64,000 bases of DNA from Chryseobacterium viscerum (GTDB lineage Bacteria; Bacteroidota; Bacteroidia; Flavobacteriales; Weeksellaceae): the NCBI RefSeq assembly GCF_025949665.1, contig NZ_JAPDFT010000002.1, positions 124,001-188,000 of the forward strand, written 5' to 3'. The translations under genes were made by a program, and so were the position numbers. Under the pieces are notes generated by a model, which ran no database searches, was not told the origin of the DNA, and worked only from the letters and a program-made list of their open reading frames with translations. Positions 51,023-60,561 of this stretch are shown here, one piece after another; the stretch's first letter is position 1; the number at the start of each line of letters is the position of its first letter.

Positions 51023-53938
51023 TTAAAGAGTTGCCTGTAAACCGAAAGTAATCGTTCTCATCGCAGGATATCTGTAATATGTTGTTCCGTCTAATGTCTG
51101 TTCCGGATCCATTCCTTTATGTTTGTAGAACGTTAAAAGATTTTCTGCCTGAACATAGACTCTGAACTTCTTTAATCCTATTTTTTCAAAGTAATCCGTC
51201 GGCAGTGTGTATCCCAAGCTTACATTTTTTACTCTCGCATACGTCCCTGAGTATAAAAACCTTGATGAAGTTGAAGTCCAGTTATTAGTTGTGGTACTCA
51301 ATGCAGGAACATCCGTGTAAGGGTTTTCAGGAGTCCATCGGTTTAGCATTTCTGAGCTCCAGGAACGGCCTGCAGAGCTTCCGTTATGCATAATCATCGT
51401 ATAATCATTATCCAGAATTTTCCCTCCGATACTGAATGTTATCAATGTTGAAAAATCAAAGTTTTTATACGTCAAACTTGTCGTTAATCCTCCCATTACT
51501 TTCGGAAGCGATGAACCCTGCAATGTTTTTGTTGCTTTTGCATATTCTGAAGTTGTTCCTTCTAGCGTATTTCCGTTTGCATCTGTTGTTATTGTTTTCC
51601 AAAGTGGTTTTCCGTTAGTTGGATCTACTCCGGCCCATTCCGGGATGAAGAAATCATAAATGGATCCACCTACCTGCAATAATTTTGTTCCACTTACAAT
51701 GGAACCTTTCGGAAGCTTTGTAATTTCATTTTTCAACGTGCTTACATTAAGATCAACATTCCATTCAAAATCTTTCGTTTTAACCGGCGTAGTGAATAAT
51801 GAAAACTCAAAACCTGTATTTTTCAATTCCCCAATATTGGCCTGAAATCCAGTAAAACCAAGTGAAGGAGCCAAAGGCATATTAAATAAAAGATCTTTGC
51901 TCTGACGCTGGAAATATTCTACATTCCCTCTAATTCTGTTTTTGAGAATCGCAAATTCTAATCCAACATTTAAGTTTAAATTCGTTTCCCATTTCAAATC
52001 CGGGGTTGGTAATTTACTGGCAACCGTTCCGCCTTCTCCTAAATTATTGTAAAAAGCATACAAACTCTGGTAAGCATAATAATTACTTAGCTTGTCATTT
52101 CCCTGACCTCCATAACTTGCACGAAGTGTCAACTGGTTAAAGAAATTTAACTCTTTAATAAAATCTTCATTGGATGCTTTCCATGAACCACCTACTGACC
52201 AGAAAGTTCCCCACCTGTTTTCAGGAGAGAATCTGGAAGAACCATCTGCTCTCACCGATCCGGAAACAAAATATTTATTCTGATAATCATATTCCGCTTT
52301 TCCTAAAAAGCTCAACAAACCTAATTTGTCACTGTTTCCGCTAAAACCGCCTAACAAAGCTGCAGCATCCGGTTCATAATAATAAGGCAATGAAAACTGA
52401 CTTCTGTTTCCTGAAATTGTCTGATATTCATAATGATAAAATTCCTGCCCTCCCAAAAGATTGATATGGTGCTGGCCAAATTTTTTATCGTAGGTTAAAA
52501 TATTACTCGTCGTATAGGAAAGTGTTCTGGAATTTGTTTTCGTCACAGAACCACCAATTTCTGTACCTTGCCCTAACAAAGGATTGGTATAATAATGACC
52601 GTTATAATTCACCAGATCAACAGAGAAGCTTGTTTTGAATTTCAGCTCAGGCAAAAATGTAAATTCAGCAAAACCTTTCCCCGAAAAGTTATCTTCCCGG
52701 TTTTCATTTTTATCTAAAGGTAAGGTTGCAGCGGCATTTTCATTTTGCAAAGCATTTGTTGGTCTGTATTTTCCAAAATCATAGATGTAATTTCCACTTG
52801 CATCCAGCTTGTAACTTCCGTCAGCATTTCTTTCATAATAAGGATAAAAAGACGGGATCACTCTCGCTGCATTAATGATATTATCCGTTCTGGAATCTGA
52901 TGAAGGAGGTGCTTCCTGAAGACTGTTTGTATACGCTAGGTTTGCTCCTACATTTAACCATTTTTTAACTTCAGAATTGATTTTTAATCTTGTACTGTAC
53001 TTCTTAAAACCAGATCCGATGGCAATTCCTTTATCATCCAGATAGCCCAAAGAGAAAAAGTAATTGCTTTTTTCACTTCCTCCGCTGAAATCCAGATCTA
53101 TCTGATTTCTCGAAGCTACTCTTTGCAGAATATCTTTCCAGTTGTCATTCCATAAAGCAGTTGCCCCCGGCAAAAGCTTCCCATCTGTTCCTACTGGTTT
53201 TGCATAATTTGATCCATAAGGATTAATTCCCAATGAATTTATCAAATTGTCAGTTGCCATTTGTGCAGCCTGCTGAGACGAAATCTGGCTGGATTTATAT
53301 CCGTTTCTCAATGCTTCCCAATATAACTGAAAATATTGATCTGTATTTACCTGTTCATAATCTTTTACCGCTCTGCTTGAGAAACCCTGGCTTATATTAA
53401 AGTTTACTCTTGCATCACCTTTTTTACCAGATTTTGTGGTAACAATGATCACACCGTTTGCTCCTCTGGAACCGTATAATGAACTTGCCGTAGCATCTTT
53501 CAGAACACTGATCGATTCAATATCGTTTGGACTTATAGAATTGATGTTTCCATCAAAAGGCATTCCGTCAACTACAAATAATGGACTACTCGAAGCACTT
53601 ACAGAACCAATTCCACGAATTCTGATTGATGCTGTATCCCCCGGCTGTCCTGAAGAGCTTACCGCCTGAAGTCCGGGAACCTGTCCTTCCAGTGCTTTTG
53701 TTATATTTGTAACAGGTCTGTTATTAATCTTATCACTTGAAATTGTAGCTACAGAACCGGTATAGCTATTTCTTTTAGCTTTTCCGTACGCTACCACTAC
53801 TACTTCATCAATCTCTTTTTCATGAAGACTATCTTTTTCCGGTCTGGAATTTTGTGCACTTATACTGGTCACTCCCAGAAAAAATGCAGCAACCGGAGGT
53901 ATCCAGGCTTTAGAAGTGAATAAATTATTACTAATCAT
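51023..53938 (-). CDS. SusC/RagA-family TonB-dependent transporter
   Basis: The 971-residue outer-membrane transporter has a signal peptide (VTSISAQ), a plug region starting KEIDEVVVVAYGKAKRNSYTG and including PLFVVDGMPFDG and DIESISVLKDATASSLYGSR, and a long barrel ending MRTITFGLQATL. It lacks the N-terminal carboxypeptidase-like domain found in many SusC proteins and goes straight into the plug. The ATG at 53938 is used; a TTG two codons upstream is less likely. Its 5' leader of about 180 nt holds a SAM-I riboswitch and a hairpin, so import is expected to be turned down when SAM is plentiful. Confidence 0.93.
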   Translation of the reverse strand: MISNNLFTSKAWIPPVAAFFLGVTSISAQNSRPEKDSLHEKEIDEVVVVAYGKAKRNSYTGSVATISSDKINNRPVTNITKALEGQVPGLQAVSSSGQPGDTASIRIRGIGSVSASSSPLFVVDGMPFDGNINSISPNDIESISVLKDATASSLYGSRGANGVIIVTTKSGKKGDARVNFNISQGFSSRAVKDYEQVNTDQYFQLYWEALRNGYKSSQISSQQAAQMATDNLINSLGINPYGSNYAKPVGTDGKLLPGATALWNDNWKDILQRVASRNQIDLDFSGGSEKSNYFFSLGYLDDKGIAIGSGFKKYSTRLKINSEVKKWLNVGANLAYTNSLQEAPPSSDSRTDNIINAARVIPSFYPYYERNADGSYKLDASGNYIYDFGKYRPTNALQNENAAATLPLDKNENREDNFSGKGFAEFTFLPELKFKTSFSVDLVNYNGHYYTNPLLGQGTEIGGSVTKTNSRTLSYTTSNILTYDKKFGQHHINLLGGQEFYHYEYQTISGNRSQFSLPYYYEPDAAALLGGFSGNSDKLGLLSFLGKAEYDYQNKYFVSGSVRADGSSRFSPENRWGTFWSVGGSWKASNEDFIKELNFFNQLTLRASYGGQGNDKLSNYYAYQSLYAFYNNLGEGGTVASKLPTPDLKWETNLNLNVGLEFAILKNRIRGNVEYFQRQSKDLLFNMPLAPSLGFTGFQANIGELKNTGFEFSLFTTPVKTKDFEWNVDLNVSTLKNEITKLPKGSIVSGTKLLQVGGSIYDFFIPEWAGVDPTNGKPLWKTITTDANGNTLEGTTSEYAKATKTLQGSSLPKVMGGLTTSLTYKNFDFSTLITFSIGGKILDNDYTMIMHNGSSAGRSWSSEMLNRWTPENPYTDVPALSTTTNNWTSTSSRFLYSGTYARVKNVSLGYTLPTDYFEKIGLKKFRVYVQAENLLTFYKHKGMDPEQTLDGTTYYRYPAMRTITFGLQATL

Positions 53939-53960
53939 AATCAATTTTATTTATCATATA

Positions 53961-53998
53961 TTAAAATTTTGCCCTTTGCAGAAAAGTCAGCAAAGGGC
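53961..53998 (-). terminator. Hairpin downstream of the SAM-I riboswitch (possible expression platform)
   Basis: GCCCTTTGC and GCAAAGGGC form a perfect 9-bp stem in the minus-strand RNA, followed by AAAATTTTAA. It lies 25 nt after the aptamer and 23 nt before the SusC start. It could end transcription or act on initiation. Confidence 0.55.
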
Positions 53999-54022
53999 AT
54001 CGATAAATACGATAAACCAAAT

Positions 54023-54119
54023 GCTTATTTTTCCTAAAAAGGCTGAACGTAACACCTTGCCCATTGGGTAGGTTGTCAAGATATCATTGGGTCAGTTCCC
54101 TCCATCTTTCTTTATAAGC
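54023..54119 (-). ncRNA. SAM-I (S-box) riboswitch
   Basis: The minus-strand RNA folds as SAM-I. P1 is GCTTAT (54119-54114) with ATAAGC (54028-54023). P2 is AAGAT with ATCTT, holding the kink-turn GGA and the GGG/CCC stem of GGAGGGAACTGACCC. P3 is ACAACCT with AGGTGTT, and P4 is CCT-TTTT-AGG. The conserved blocks GATGGAGGGA, TGACCCAATGA, ACAACC and AAGGTG are all present in order. It directly precedes the SusC gene, so SAM should control a TonB-dependent uptake system. Confidence 0.88.
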
Positions 54120-54136
54120 CGATCGAAATATGGTTG

Positions 54137-54174
54137 CAAATCTAAAAACTTTTAGTCTACAAAACAAGTAGACT
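54137..54174 (-). promoter_or_regulatory. Promoter of the SusCD operon with an inverted repeat
   Basis: The minus strand reads TAGATTTG at 54144-54137, with a TTG 20 nt upstream. AGTCTAC/GTAGACT (54154-54160 and 54168-54174) is a perfect inverted repeat across the -33 area. The start of RNA would be about 10 nt before the SAM-I aptamer. Confidence 0.65.
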
Positions 54175-54365
54175 TATATTTTTTTCATGATAAATTTTCA
54201 AAATTTAACATAAGATTATAATAAAACCCATTACTATAAGGAGTTGCAGCCGTTATCATTTTATCAAACATGACAAATATCATTATTAATAATATAATTA
54301 AACGAACGTTAATCTATACTGAAATTTTTGATCATTTAATTCAAAAAAGTTTTTAATTTTATAGT

Positions 54366-54773
54366 ATGAAAATTTTAATTATAAACGGACCTAACCTCAA
54401 CCTGTTAGGCACCAGAGAACCTGAAATCTATGGAACTGTTTCTATGGAAAGCTATATGGAAATTTTAAAATCCGAGTTTCAGTCTCATGAATTAAAATAT
54501 TACCAGTCGAATATTGAAGGAGAGCTTATCAACAGACTTCAGGAAGATGATTTTGATGCTGTAGTGATTAATCCGGGAGCTTTTACCCATTATTCTTATG
54601 CCATTGCTGACTGTTTGAAAAACATCAGAAAACCAAAAGTAGAAGTTCACATCAGCAATATTTATAAAAGAGAGGAATTCAGACAGAAGTCTGTGACGGC
54701 AGCTAATACGGATGCAGTTTTATCCGGCTTTGGAATGGATGGATATAGGCTGGCCATACTGAGTTTGAAGTAA
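54366..54773 (+). CDS. aroQ: Type II 3-dehydroquinate dehydratase
   Basis: The 135-residue enzyme makes 3-dehydroshikimate in the shikimate pathway. Family residues are visible: GPNLNLLGTREPEIYG (with Arg17 and the catalytic Tyr22), NPGAFTHYSYAI (Asn69, His75), VEVHISNIYKREEFR (His95, Arg102/Arg106 region). The length is typical. It is cytosolic and forms dodecamers in known cases. The gene is divergent from SusCD and is followed by a spacer with a bidirectional terminator. Confidence 0.95.
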   Translation: MKILIINGPNLNLLGTREPEIYGTVSMESYMEILKSEFQSHELKYYQSNIEGELINRLQEDDFDAVVINPGAFTHYSYAIADCLKNIRKPKVEVHISNIYKREEFRQKSVTAANTDAVLSGFGMDGYRLAILSLK

Positions 54774-54787
54774 TTATAGTTTATCCT

Positions 54788-54850
54788 TTTCCCACAGATC
54801 GCACAGATTTTCATAGATAATTATAGATACAAGAAAATAATTCACTCAAT
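54788..54850. repeat. Possible dispersed intergenic repeat (CCCACAGAT type)
   Basis: The stretch beginning CCCACAGATCGCACAGATT, with further AGATAATTATAGAT words, resembles short repeats scattered between Bacteroidetes genes. Only one copy is visible here, so this is from memory of the type. Confidence 0.3.
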
Positions 54851-54897
54851 TCTTATCCATTTAACGCGTTAATATTTGAGAAATAAAAAACCAAAAT

Positions 54898-54926
54898 AAA
54901 AAAGCCTCATCAATGATGAGGCTTTT
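54898..54926. terminator. Bidirectional terminator between aroQ and pckA
   Basis: AAAAGCCTCATC/GATGAGGCTTTT has a 3-nt loop with A and T tracts on both sides. Confidence 0.88.
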
Positions 54927-54947
54927 CTGTATGGTATTGATAAACTA

Positions 54948-56564
54948 TTAGATAGTTTGTTCCTGTAACTGAGGTCCTGAAGCCACTAACTTCTTACCTT
55001 CTTCAGTATCACAGTACTGCTCAAAGTTTTTGATATATCTTGCAGCAAGATCTTTTGCTTTTTCTTCCCATTCTGAAGCACTTTCGTAAGTCTCTCTAGG
55101 ATCTAAAATACCTGTAGAAACGTTTGGTAATTCAGTAGGAATCTCAAGGTTCATGATTGGAACCTGAGTTTTAGGAGCATTATCGATAGAACCATCAATG
55201 ATGGCATCAATGATTGCTCTTGTATCTTTCAGAGAAATTCTCTTTCCTGTACCATTCCAACCTGTATTCACCAAATAAGCTTTAGCTCCGTGCTCCTGCA
55301 TTTTACCGATCAATGTTTTAGAATACATTGTTGGGTGTAATGTAAGGAATGCTTCACCAAATGCTGGTGAGAAAGATGGCTGAGGTTCTGTAATTCCTCT
55401 TTCTGTTCCGGCTAATTTAGATGTATAACCGCAAAGGAAGTGATACTGAGCCTGGTCTTCATTCAAGATGGAAACCGGAGGAAGTACCCCGAACGCATCT
55501 GCTGAAAGATAAACAATCTTCTTAGCATGACCTGCTTTAGAAGGCAAAACAATTTTGTTGATATGATAGATTGGATAAGAAACCCTTGTATTTTCTGTAA
55601 TAGATCCGTCTGTATAATCTGCTACTCCATTGTTCACAACAACGTTTTCAAGAAGAGCATCTCTCTTGATTGCAGCGAAGATATCCGGTTCTTTTTCTTC
55701 AGATAAGTCGATAACTTTAGCATAGCATCCACCTTCATAGTTGAATACTCCGTTGTTATCCCAACCATGTTCATCATCACCGATAAGGTATCTTTTCGGA
55801 TCTGCAGACAAAGTAGTTTTTCCTGTTCCTGAAAGACCAAAGAATAAAGCAACGTCGCCTTTTTCTCCTACGTTAGCGGAACAGTGCATTGAAGCCATAC
55901 CTTTTAATGGAAGGTAATAATTCATCATGGCAAACATTCCTTTTTTCATTTCACCTCCGTACCATGTACCTCCGATGATCTGTAGTTTTTCAGTAAGGTT
56001 GAACATGATAAAGTTTTCAGAATTCAGTCCTTGAGCTTCCCAGTTCGGGTTTATTGTTTTAGAACCGTTGATTACTGTGAAATCAGGCTCTCCAAAGTTT
56101 TCAAGCTCATAGTGAGAAGGACGAATGAACATATTAGTAACAAAATGCGCCTGCCATGCTACTTCAACAATAAATCTTACTTTAAGTCTCGTATCTGCAT
56201 TCGTTCCGCAGAATGTATCTACTACATAAATCTTTTTAGATTCAGCAAGCTGGTTCAGCACTAGTTCTTTACAAGAACCGAAAATTTCTGCGGTAGTAGG
56301 TAAGTTTACTTTACCATCCCAGAAAATTGTATCTCTTGTAACATCATCCTGAACAATATATCTGTCTTTAGGTGAACGACCTGTGAAAATTCCTGTTTTT
56401 ACTGATACCGCGCCAGATTCTGTAAGTTCAGCTTTCTCAAATCCCTGATTTTCAGAAGAAACTTCAGCCTGGTATAATTCTTCATAAGAAGGATTATACA
56501 CTACTTCATAGTTTCCTTTAATCCCCAATTTCTCTAAATCCTGGATGATTTTAGTGTTTTTCAT
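54948..56564 (-). CDS. pckA: Phosphoenolpyruvate carboxykinase (ATP)
   Basis: This 538-residue enzyme converts oxaloacetate and ATP to PEP, the first committed step of gluconeogenesis. Landmarks are [12 protein letters not shown] near residue 60, the P-loop [16 protein letters not shown] near 245-260, the metal-binding [20 protein letters not shown], and RVSYPIYHI. Length and motifs are those of the ATP-type enzyme, not the GTP type. It is monocistronic, with a terminator 22 bp after the stop. Confidence 0.97.
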   Translation of the reverse strand: MKNTKIIQDLEKLGIKGNYEVVYNPSYEELYQAEVSSENQGFEKAELTESGAVSVKTGIFTGRSPKDRYIVQDDVTRDTIFWDGKVNLPTTAEIFGSCKELVLNQLAESKKIYVVDTFCGTNADTRLKVRFIVEVAWQAHFVTNMFIRPSHYELENFGEPDFTVINGSKTINPNWEAQGLNSENFIMFNLTEKLQIIGGTWYGGEMKKGMFAMMNYYLPLKGMASMHCSANVGEKGDVALFFGLSGTGKTTLSADPKRYLIGDDEHGWDNNGVFNYEGGCYAKVIDLSEEKEPDIFAAIKRDALLENVVVNNGVADYTDGSITENTRVSYPIYHINKIVLPSKAGHAKKIVYLSADAFGVLPPVSILNEDQAQYHFLCGYTSKLAGTERGITEPQPSFSPAFGEAFLTLHPTMYSKTLIGKMQEHGAKAYLVNTGWNGTGKRISLKDTRAIIDAIIDGSIDNAPKTQVPIMNLEIPTELPNVSTGILDPRETYESASEWEEKAKDLAARYIKNFEQYCDTEEGKKLVASGPQLQEQTI

Positions 56565-56691
56565 TTTACTTATATTTTCTATTTCTTTATTGACTTCAAC
56601 AAAAATAATATTAATTATTTGTTAAAGGTGGTTTAAATATACTGATATAAGTCAGAATGACAAATAAAAAAACGGAATCGTAAGGCTTTGA

Positions 56692-57597
56692 TTATAAATT
56701 GATTATATTTTCCCACTCAAAAACAGTAGGAAAACCTTTCTCCCAAAAATAGTTCTTATAGTCCCCAAATTTGGCACTCATTACAAAATCTCCTCCCCAT
56801 GCACCTAAACTTTTGACAAAGGAAGGGCAATCTGAGAATATTTTTTCTTTAACTGTGGAAATTTCAAGGAAATCAGCAATTTTATGCTCATGAATCATCA
56901 TTAATTCAGAAAAACATTCCAATTCATTGCATAACATTATTTTCTTTGTGATATCTGAAAATTCATCAACCAATTCCGGAGACTTCTTTTTTGATTTATA
57001 AAAGTTGATTCCTTCTCTGCTATCCTGCTTCTGATTTAAGTGAATAAAAATCAGTTCATTTTTAAACGAAGGATTGAAATCTACCTTCTCATATTTAATC
57101 TCAGGTTTACTCTGGAAAAGAACTGCGGATTTTTCTTTTGCTACCGCTATATCATATCCACTTCCTCCTAAACTAATCGTATTCAGATGAAAAGGATCAA
57201 TCTCGGCCCATTCTGCAAGATTATTCATCAAAGTAGAACTGCTCCCAAGACCATAGTCTGCAGGAAACTGAAGGTTAGTCTTTAACTGATAGGTAAGGTT
57301 GGTCTTGAATTTAGTAATAGAAAGCTGCTGAACATTCTTTAATGTTTTGACAATAAACTCAGCGTTTGATGGAATGTTGGTTTCTAAGATCTGCCAATTT
57401 TTATAATCAATAACAGCTTTCAACCATAATTTGTTTTGATGATAAGCTTCCCAATAAATAAGTGACTTTCCATCTTCTTTTTCTTCAAAGAAAAACTCTT
57501 GTCCCAGCTTGGTAGGTACCGCTAAGACAAGAGCTCCATCGATTGCGAAATATTCTGAAGTAAGCATAAGCTTGCCCGGTGAAAATATCGCGTTCAT
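56692..57597 (-). CDS. GHMP-family kinase (GYDIA type)
   Basis: The 301-residue protein has the GHMP kinase fold: FSPGKLMLTSEYFAIDGALVLAVP at the N-terminus, the ATP loop PADYGLGSSSTLMNNLA near residues 113-130 and GGSGYDIAVA near 144-153. C-terminal motif 3 looks like SLGAWGGDFVMS. In flavobacteria this GYDIA type is usually thought to belong to the mevalonate route to isoprenoids, but the substrate has not been shown here. It follows fabD by 10 bp. Confidence 0.88.
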   Translation of the reverse strand: MNAIFSPGKLMLTSEYFAIDGALVLAVPTKLGQEFFFEEKEDGKSLIYWEAYHQNKLWLKAVIDYKNWQILETNIPSNAEFIVKTLKNVQQLSITKFKTNLTYQLKTNLQFPADYGLGSSSTLMNNLAEWAEIDPFHLNTISLGGSGYDIAVAKEKSAVLFQSKPEIKYEKVDFNPSFKNELIFIHLNQKQDSREGINFYKSKKKSPELVDEFSDITKKIMLCNELECFSELMMIHEHKIADFLEISTVKEKIFSDCPSFVKSLGAWGGDFVMSAKFGDYKNYFWEKGFPTVFEWENIINL

Positions 57598-57607
57598 ATA
57601 TTTTTAA

Positions 57608-58483
57608 TTAGATTGCAGAAGCAGCATCTACTGATCCGTCAATTTTTTTGATCAATCCCTGAAGGGTTTTTCCTGGTCCTACTTCTACGAAGTTGGATGC
57701 ACCATCTTTAATCATATTCTGAACAGACTGTGTCCATTTTACAGGACCGGTAAGCTGAGCGATCAGGTTTTGTTTGATCTCGTCAGGATTCGTTACTGCT
57801 GTTGTAGTGATATTCTGGTATACTGGAATAGTTGCTTTTCTGAATTTTGTTTTTTCGATTGCTGCTGCCAGTCTTTCTTGTGCAGGCTGCATCAATGGTG
57901 AATGGAAGGCTCCGTTTACCGGTAATAACAATGCTCTTTTAGCACCCGCTTCTTTCAGTTTTGCACAAGCTTCTTCTACTGCAGGTGTTTCTCCTGAGAT
58001 CACCAATTGTCCTGGACAGTTATAATTTGCAGGAACAACAATTCCGCTGATCTGTGCACAGATTTCTTCAACCTTAGCATCATCTAATCCTAAGATAGCT
58101 GCCATAGAGCTTGGATTGGCATCACAAGCGTCCTGCATAGCTTTTGCTCTTTCGGAAACTAATTTCAAACCGTCATCAAAGGACAGAACTCCATTGGCAA
58201 CCAAAGCTGAAAACTCTCCTAAAGAGTGTCCTGCAACCATTTCAGCACCAAGACCGTTTACGGCTTTTAATGCTGCTACTGAATGTATAAATATTGAAGG
58301 CTGGGTAACCTCTGTTTTTTTAAGATCCGCGTCCGTTCCGTTAAACATAATGGAAAGAATGTCGAAACCTAAAATTTCATTGGCAGATTCCATCAGATCT
58401 TTAATATCTTTTCTAGAATCATACAATTCTTTTCCCATTCCTACGAACTGAGAACCCTGCCCTGGAAATACAAGTGCTTTCAT
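57608..58483 (-). CDS. fabD: Malonyl-CoA:ACP transacylase
   Basis: This 291-residue enzyme moves malonyl from CoA to acyl carrier protein at the start of each fatty acid cycle. The FPGQGSQFVGMG oxyanion loop, catalytic Ser87 in GHSLGEFSALVA and His194 in GAFHSPLM are present, as is QNITTTAVTNPDEIK of the C-terminal half. Length is normal. The gene is upstream of the GHMP kinase gene with a 10-bp gap, so the two are probably co-transcribed. Other fab genes are not nearby. Confidence 0.96.
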   Translation of the reverse strand: MKALVFPGQGSQFVGMGKELYDSRKDIKDLMESANEILGFDILSIMFNGTDADLKKTEVTQPSIFIHSVAALKAVNGLGAEMVAGHSLGEFSALVANGVLSFDDGLKLVSERAKAMQDACDANPSSMAAILGLDDAKVEEICAQISGIVVPANYNCPGQLVISGETPAVEEACAKLKEAGAKRALLLPVNGAFHSPLMQPAQERLAAAIEKTKFRKATIPVYQNITTTAVTNPDEIKQNLIAQLTGPVKWTQSVQNMIKDGASNFVEVGPGKTLQGLIKKIDGSVDAASAI

Positions 58484-58555
58484 GTATTGAATTAAATATT
58501 ATGCAAATATAACTATAATGTTAACAATATTCTTTTTAAAGAGCTATAAATCATG

Positions 58556-60523
58556 TTAAGGTACCAGCCTGATTACTCTGTAACCAGTGTTTACATAAGC
58601 ACCGTTAGCTTTAGATTTTACAAACTCAAATTTTGTAGCAAGCTGAGTCTGAACTTTATTCATCTGCTTGAAGATCTCGCCTTTTTTATTTTCTCTGGTT
58701 AACATGTCGTTTACTACATCAAAACCTACGATAGCATATTTTGGAGGAGTTTTACAGTATTTGCTTTTGTAAGCAGCCAGAATTTCTTTTTCAAAGCTGC
58801 CATCTGTATTGATCTTTCTATCCATCAGATATACCAGGCTGGCCTGGCTCAGCTCGTCAACTTTTTTCTCAAAAGTTGGAGAATAAAACATACTGAATGC
58901 TTTTACTCCCTGTACTTCTTTAGAAATAGCTATGATTCTGTTGGCAAAAGCATCTCCTGCTGCATTATCATCATTCGCCAAAATGGCAATAACCGGTGCA
59001 GACTGACCTGTCATCATATTCTGATCTGGCTGAATATCTGCTGGTGAGTTGACAATAATAATATTAGGGTTTTTCACAGCTTTTTCAAGCCCTGCTTTAA
59101 TGTAATTGGCATTTTCTTTCTTAGCATCTGCCACTACATATATTTTTTGGTCAGAATAAATTCCTTTTACTTCTTCTACAATCTTATCCGCATATGTCTG
59201 ATTATTCGTTTCAACGATAATCAGATTACTGTAGTTATATAGTTCCGGAGTGTTGGCAAATGGTGCTACAATCGGGATTTTCTGATTTTTGGTAAAATCA
59301 AGAACATCAATTACATTAGATTTAAAGAATGGACCAATAATAAGATCTGTATTATCAGGATTAATCTGTGTCAAAGAGTTTTTGAATGATGCTTCGTTTC
59401 CTGAATCTACTATTTTGATATCCAGTTTCTGTCCACCTCTGGCATTCCTTTCAATAGCAAGTTTAGCCCCTGTTAAAAAGTCAAGTGCCATTGCTCTGTA
59501 CTGGGTTTCGTTTGTACTGTACCCAAATGGAAGCATTAGGATCACACTAAGGGCGTCACCGTTTTTCTTAATGTATGCTGCATCCTGTTTTTTGATCTTT
59601 AAAACCATTCCGGTTTTCAACCCATGAGAAAGGTCCGGGTTAAGAGCAATAAGTTCATCTATCGAAACACCGAATTTATTAACGATGGAAAATACAGTAT
59701 CTCCCTGCTGAACGGTATAGGTTACATAATCGTCTCCTGCAGCAACATTGGAAGAGATCGTCGATTTCTCGTTCCCTGAATCCATTTTTGCTTTTGGATT
59801 TGTGGTCTCAGCAGCGTTATCCGTATTTGTATTAGTATTGGATGTTTTTATTTTAATGGTTTCACCAGGTTTAAGTCCTTTTTCTTCCAGTCCTGGATTT
59901 AAAGCAAAAAGGTCCTGCTGGCTGATTCCAAACTGTTTTGTAATTCTGTAATAATTATCTTTAGCCTGGATCACATAAGATTCTCCTTCTACAGCAGTGG
60001 TAACTGTTGTAGGTGTAATTGTCGTTATGTTTTTTTCTACAGCGGGTTCAGCATGTTTTTCTGCTGTTACAGTCTGTTGAGTGCCTCCATATTTTTTGAT
60101 GCTGGCAAGAGGCAAAGTAATTTCATCTCCGATTTTCATATGAGAATCCAGTTCAGGATTCAGTTTTCTCAAATCGGTTTCAGAAATTCTGTATTGTTTT
60201 GTGATGCCATAAATCGTTTGCTTTGGCTGCAAAACAATTTTACCTGTTGAAGAAGTACTTGTACTTGAAGTTACTTTTTCTACCGGAGCTGTTTTTGTGA
60301 CAACCGGAGTGGCTGTTTTATCAGATTTTATGGTTAAAACATCTCCGATAGCCAGTTTGCCATCTTTATGTTTTGGGTTTAGCTTCAGCAATTCATCTAC
60401 AGTCATTCCATACTTTCTTGCAATGTTGTAAGGATTATCACCTTGCACAACCGTATGTGATTTTTGGGCTGAAACTCCCAAAACCATACATAAACTGGAT
60501 AGAATAAAAAACCTCTTTATCAT
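58556..60523 (-). CDS. LysM-repeat protein with a type I periplasmic-binding-protein-like domain
   Basis: The 655-residue protein has a signal peptide (VLGVSAQ) and four LysM modules of about 45 residues, near 22-66, 95-140, 181-226 and 266-312 (for example TYTVQQGDTVFSIVNKFGVSIDELIALNP), separated by Thr/Ser/Ala-rich linkers. Residues about 325-655 (LSVILMLPFGY ... LTGAKLAIERNARGGQKLDI, DLIIGPFFKS) resemble a leucine/amide-binding type periplasmic domain. The LysM part should hold it on peptidoglycan. The ligand or role of the binding-like domain is unknown; it need not be a transport component. It follows bshC by 38 bp. Confidence 0.85.
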   Translation of the reverse strand: MIKRFFILSSLCMVLGVSAQKSHTVVQGDNPYNIARKYGMTVDELLKLNPKHKDGKLAIGDVLTIKSDKTATPVVTKTAPVEKVTSSTSTSSTGKIVLQPKQTIYGITKQYRISETDLRKLNPELDSHMKIGDEITLPLASIKKYGGTQQTVTAEKHAEPAVEKNITTITPTTVTTAVEGESYVIQAKDNYYRITKQFGISQQDLFALNPGLEEKGLKPGETIKIKTSNTNTNTDNAAETTNPKAKMDSGNEKSTISSNVAAGDDYVTYTVQQGDTVFSIVNKFGVSIDELIALNPDLSHGLKTGMVLKIKKQDAAYIKKNGDALSVILMLPFGYSTNETQYRAMALDFLTGAKLAIERNARGGQKLDIKIVDSGNEASFKNSLTQINPDNTDLIIGPFFKSNVIDVLDFTKNQKIPIVAPFANTPELYNYSNLIIVETNNQTYADKIVEEVKGIYSDQKIYVVADAKKENANYIKAGLEKAVKNPNIIIVNSPADIQPDQNMMTGQSAPVIAILANDDNAAGDAFANRIIAISKEVQGVKAFSMFYSPTFEKKVDELSQASLVYLMDRKINTDGSFEKEILAAYKSKYCKTPPKYAIVGFDVVNDMLTRENKKGEIFKQMNKVQTQLATKFEFVKSKANGAYVNTGYRVIRLVP

Positions 60524-60561
60524 ATTCGATAATTATAATTTACAAAAATACTTCTTTAAAA

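Larger units (their letters stand above)
53945..54365. other. Divergent control region of SusCD and aroQ
   Basis: These 421 bp hold no ORF. On the minus strand they hold a promoter, a SAM-I riboswitch and a hairpin. The aroQ side (54180-54365) is AT-rich; I see no exact TAnnTTTG box there. Confidence 0.6.

Noticed and set aside
49512..53938. A polysaccharide utilisation locus
   Set aside because: The SusC/SusD pair has no glycoside hydrolase, sensor or sigma/anti-sigma genes around it and is led by a SAM-I riboswitch instead.
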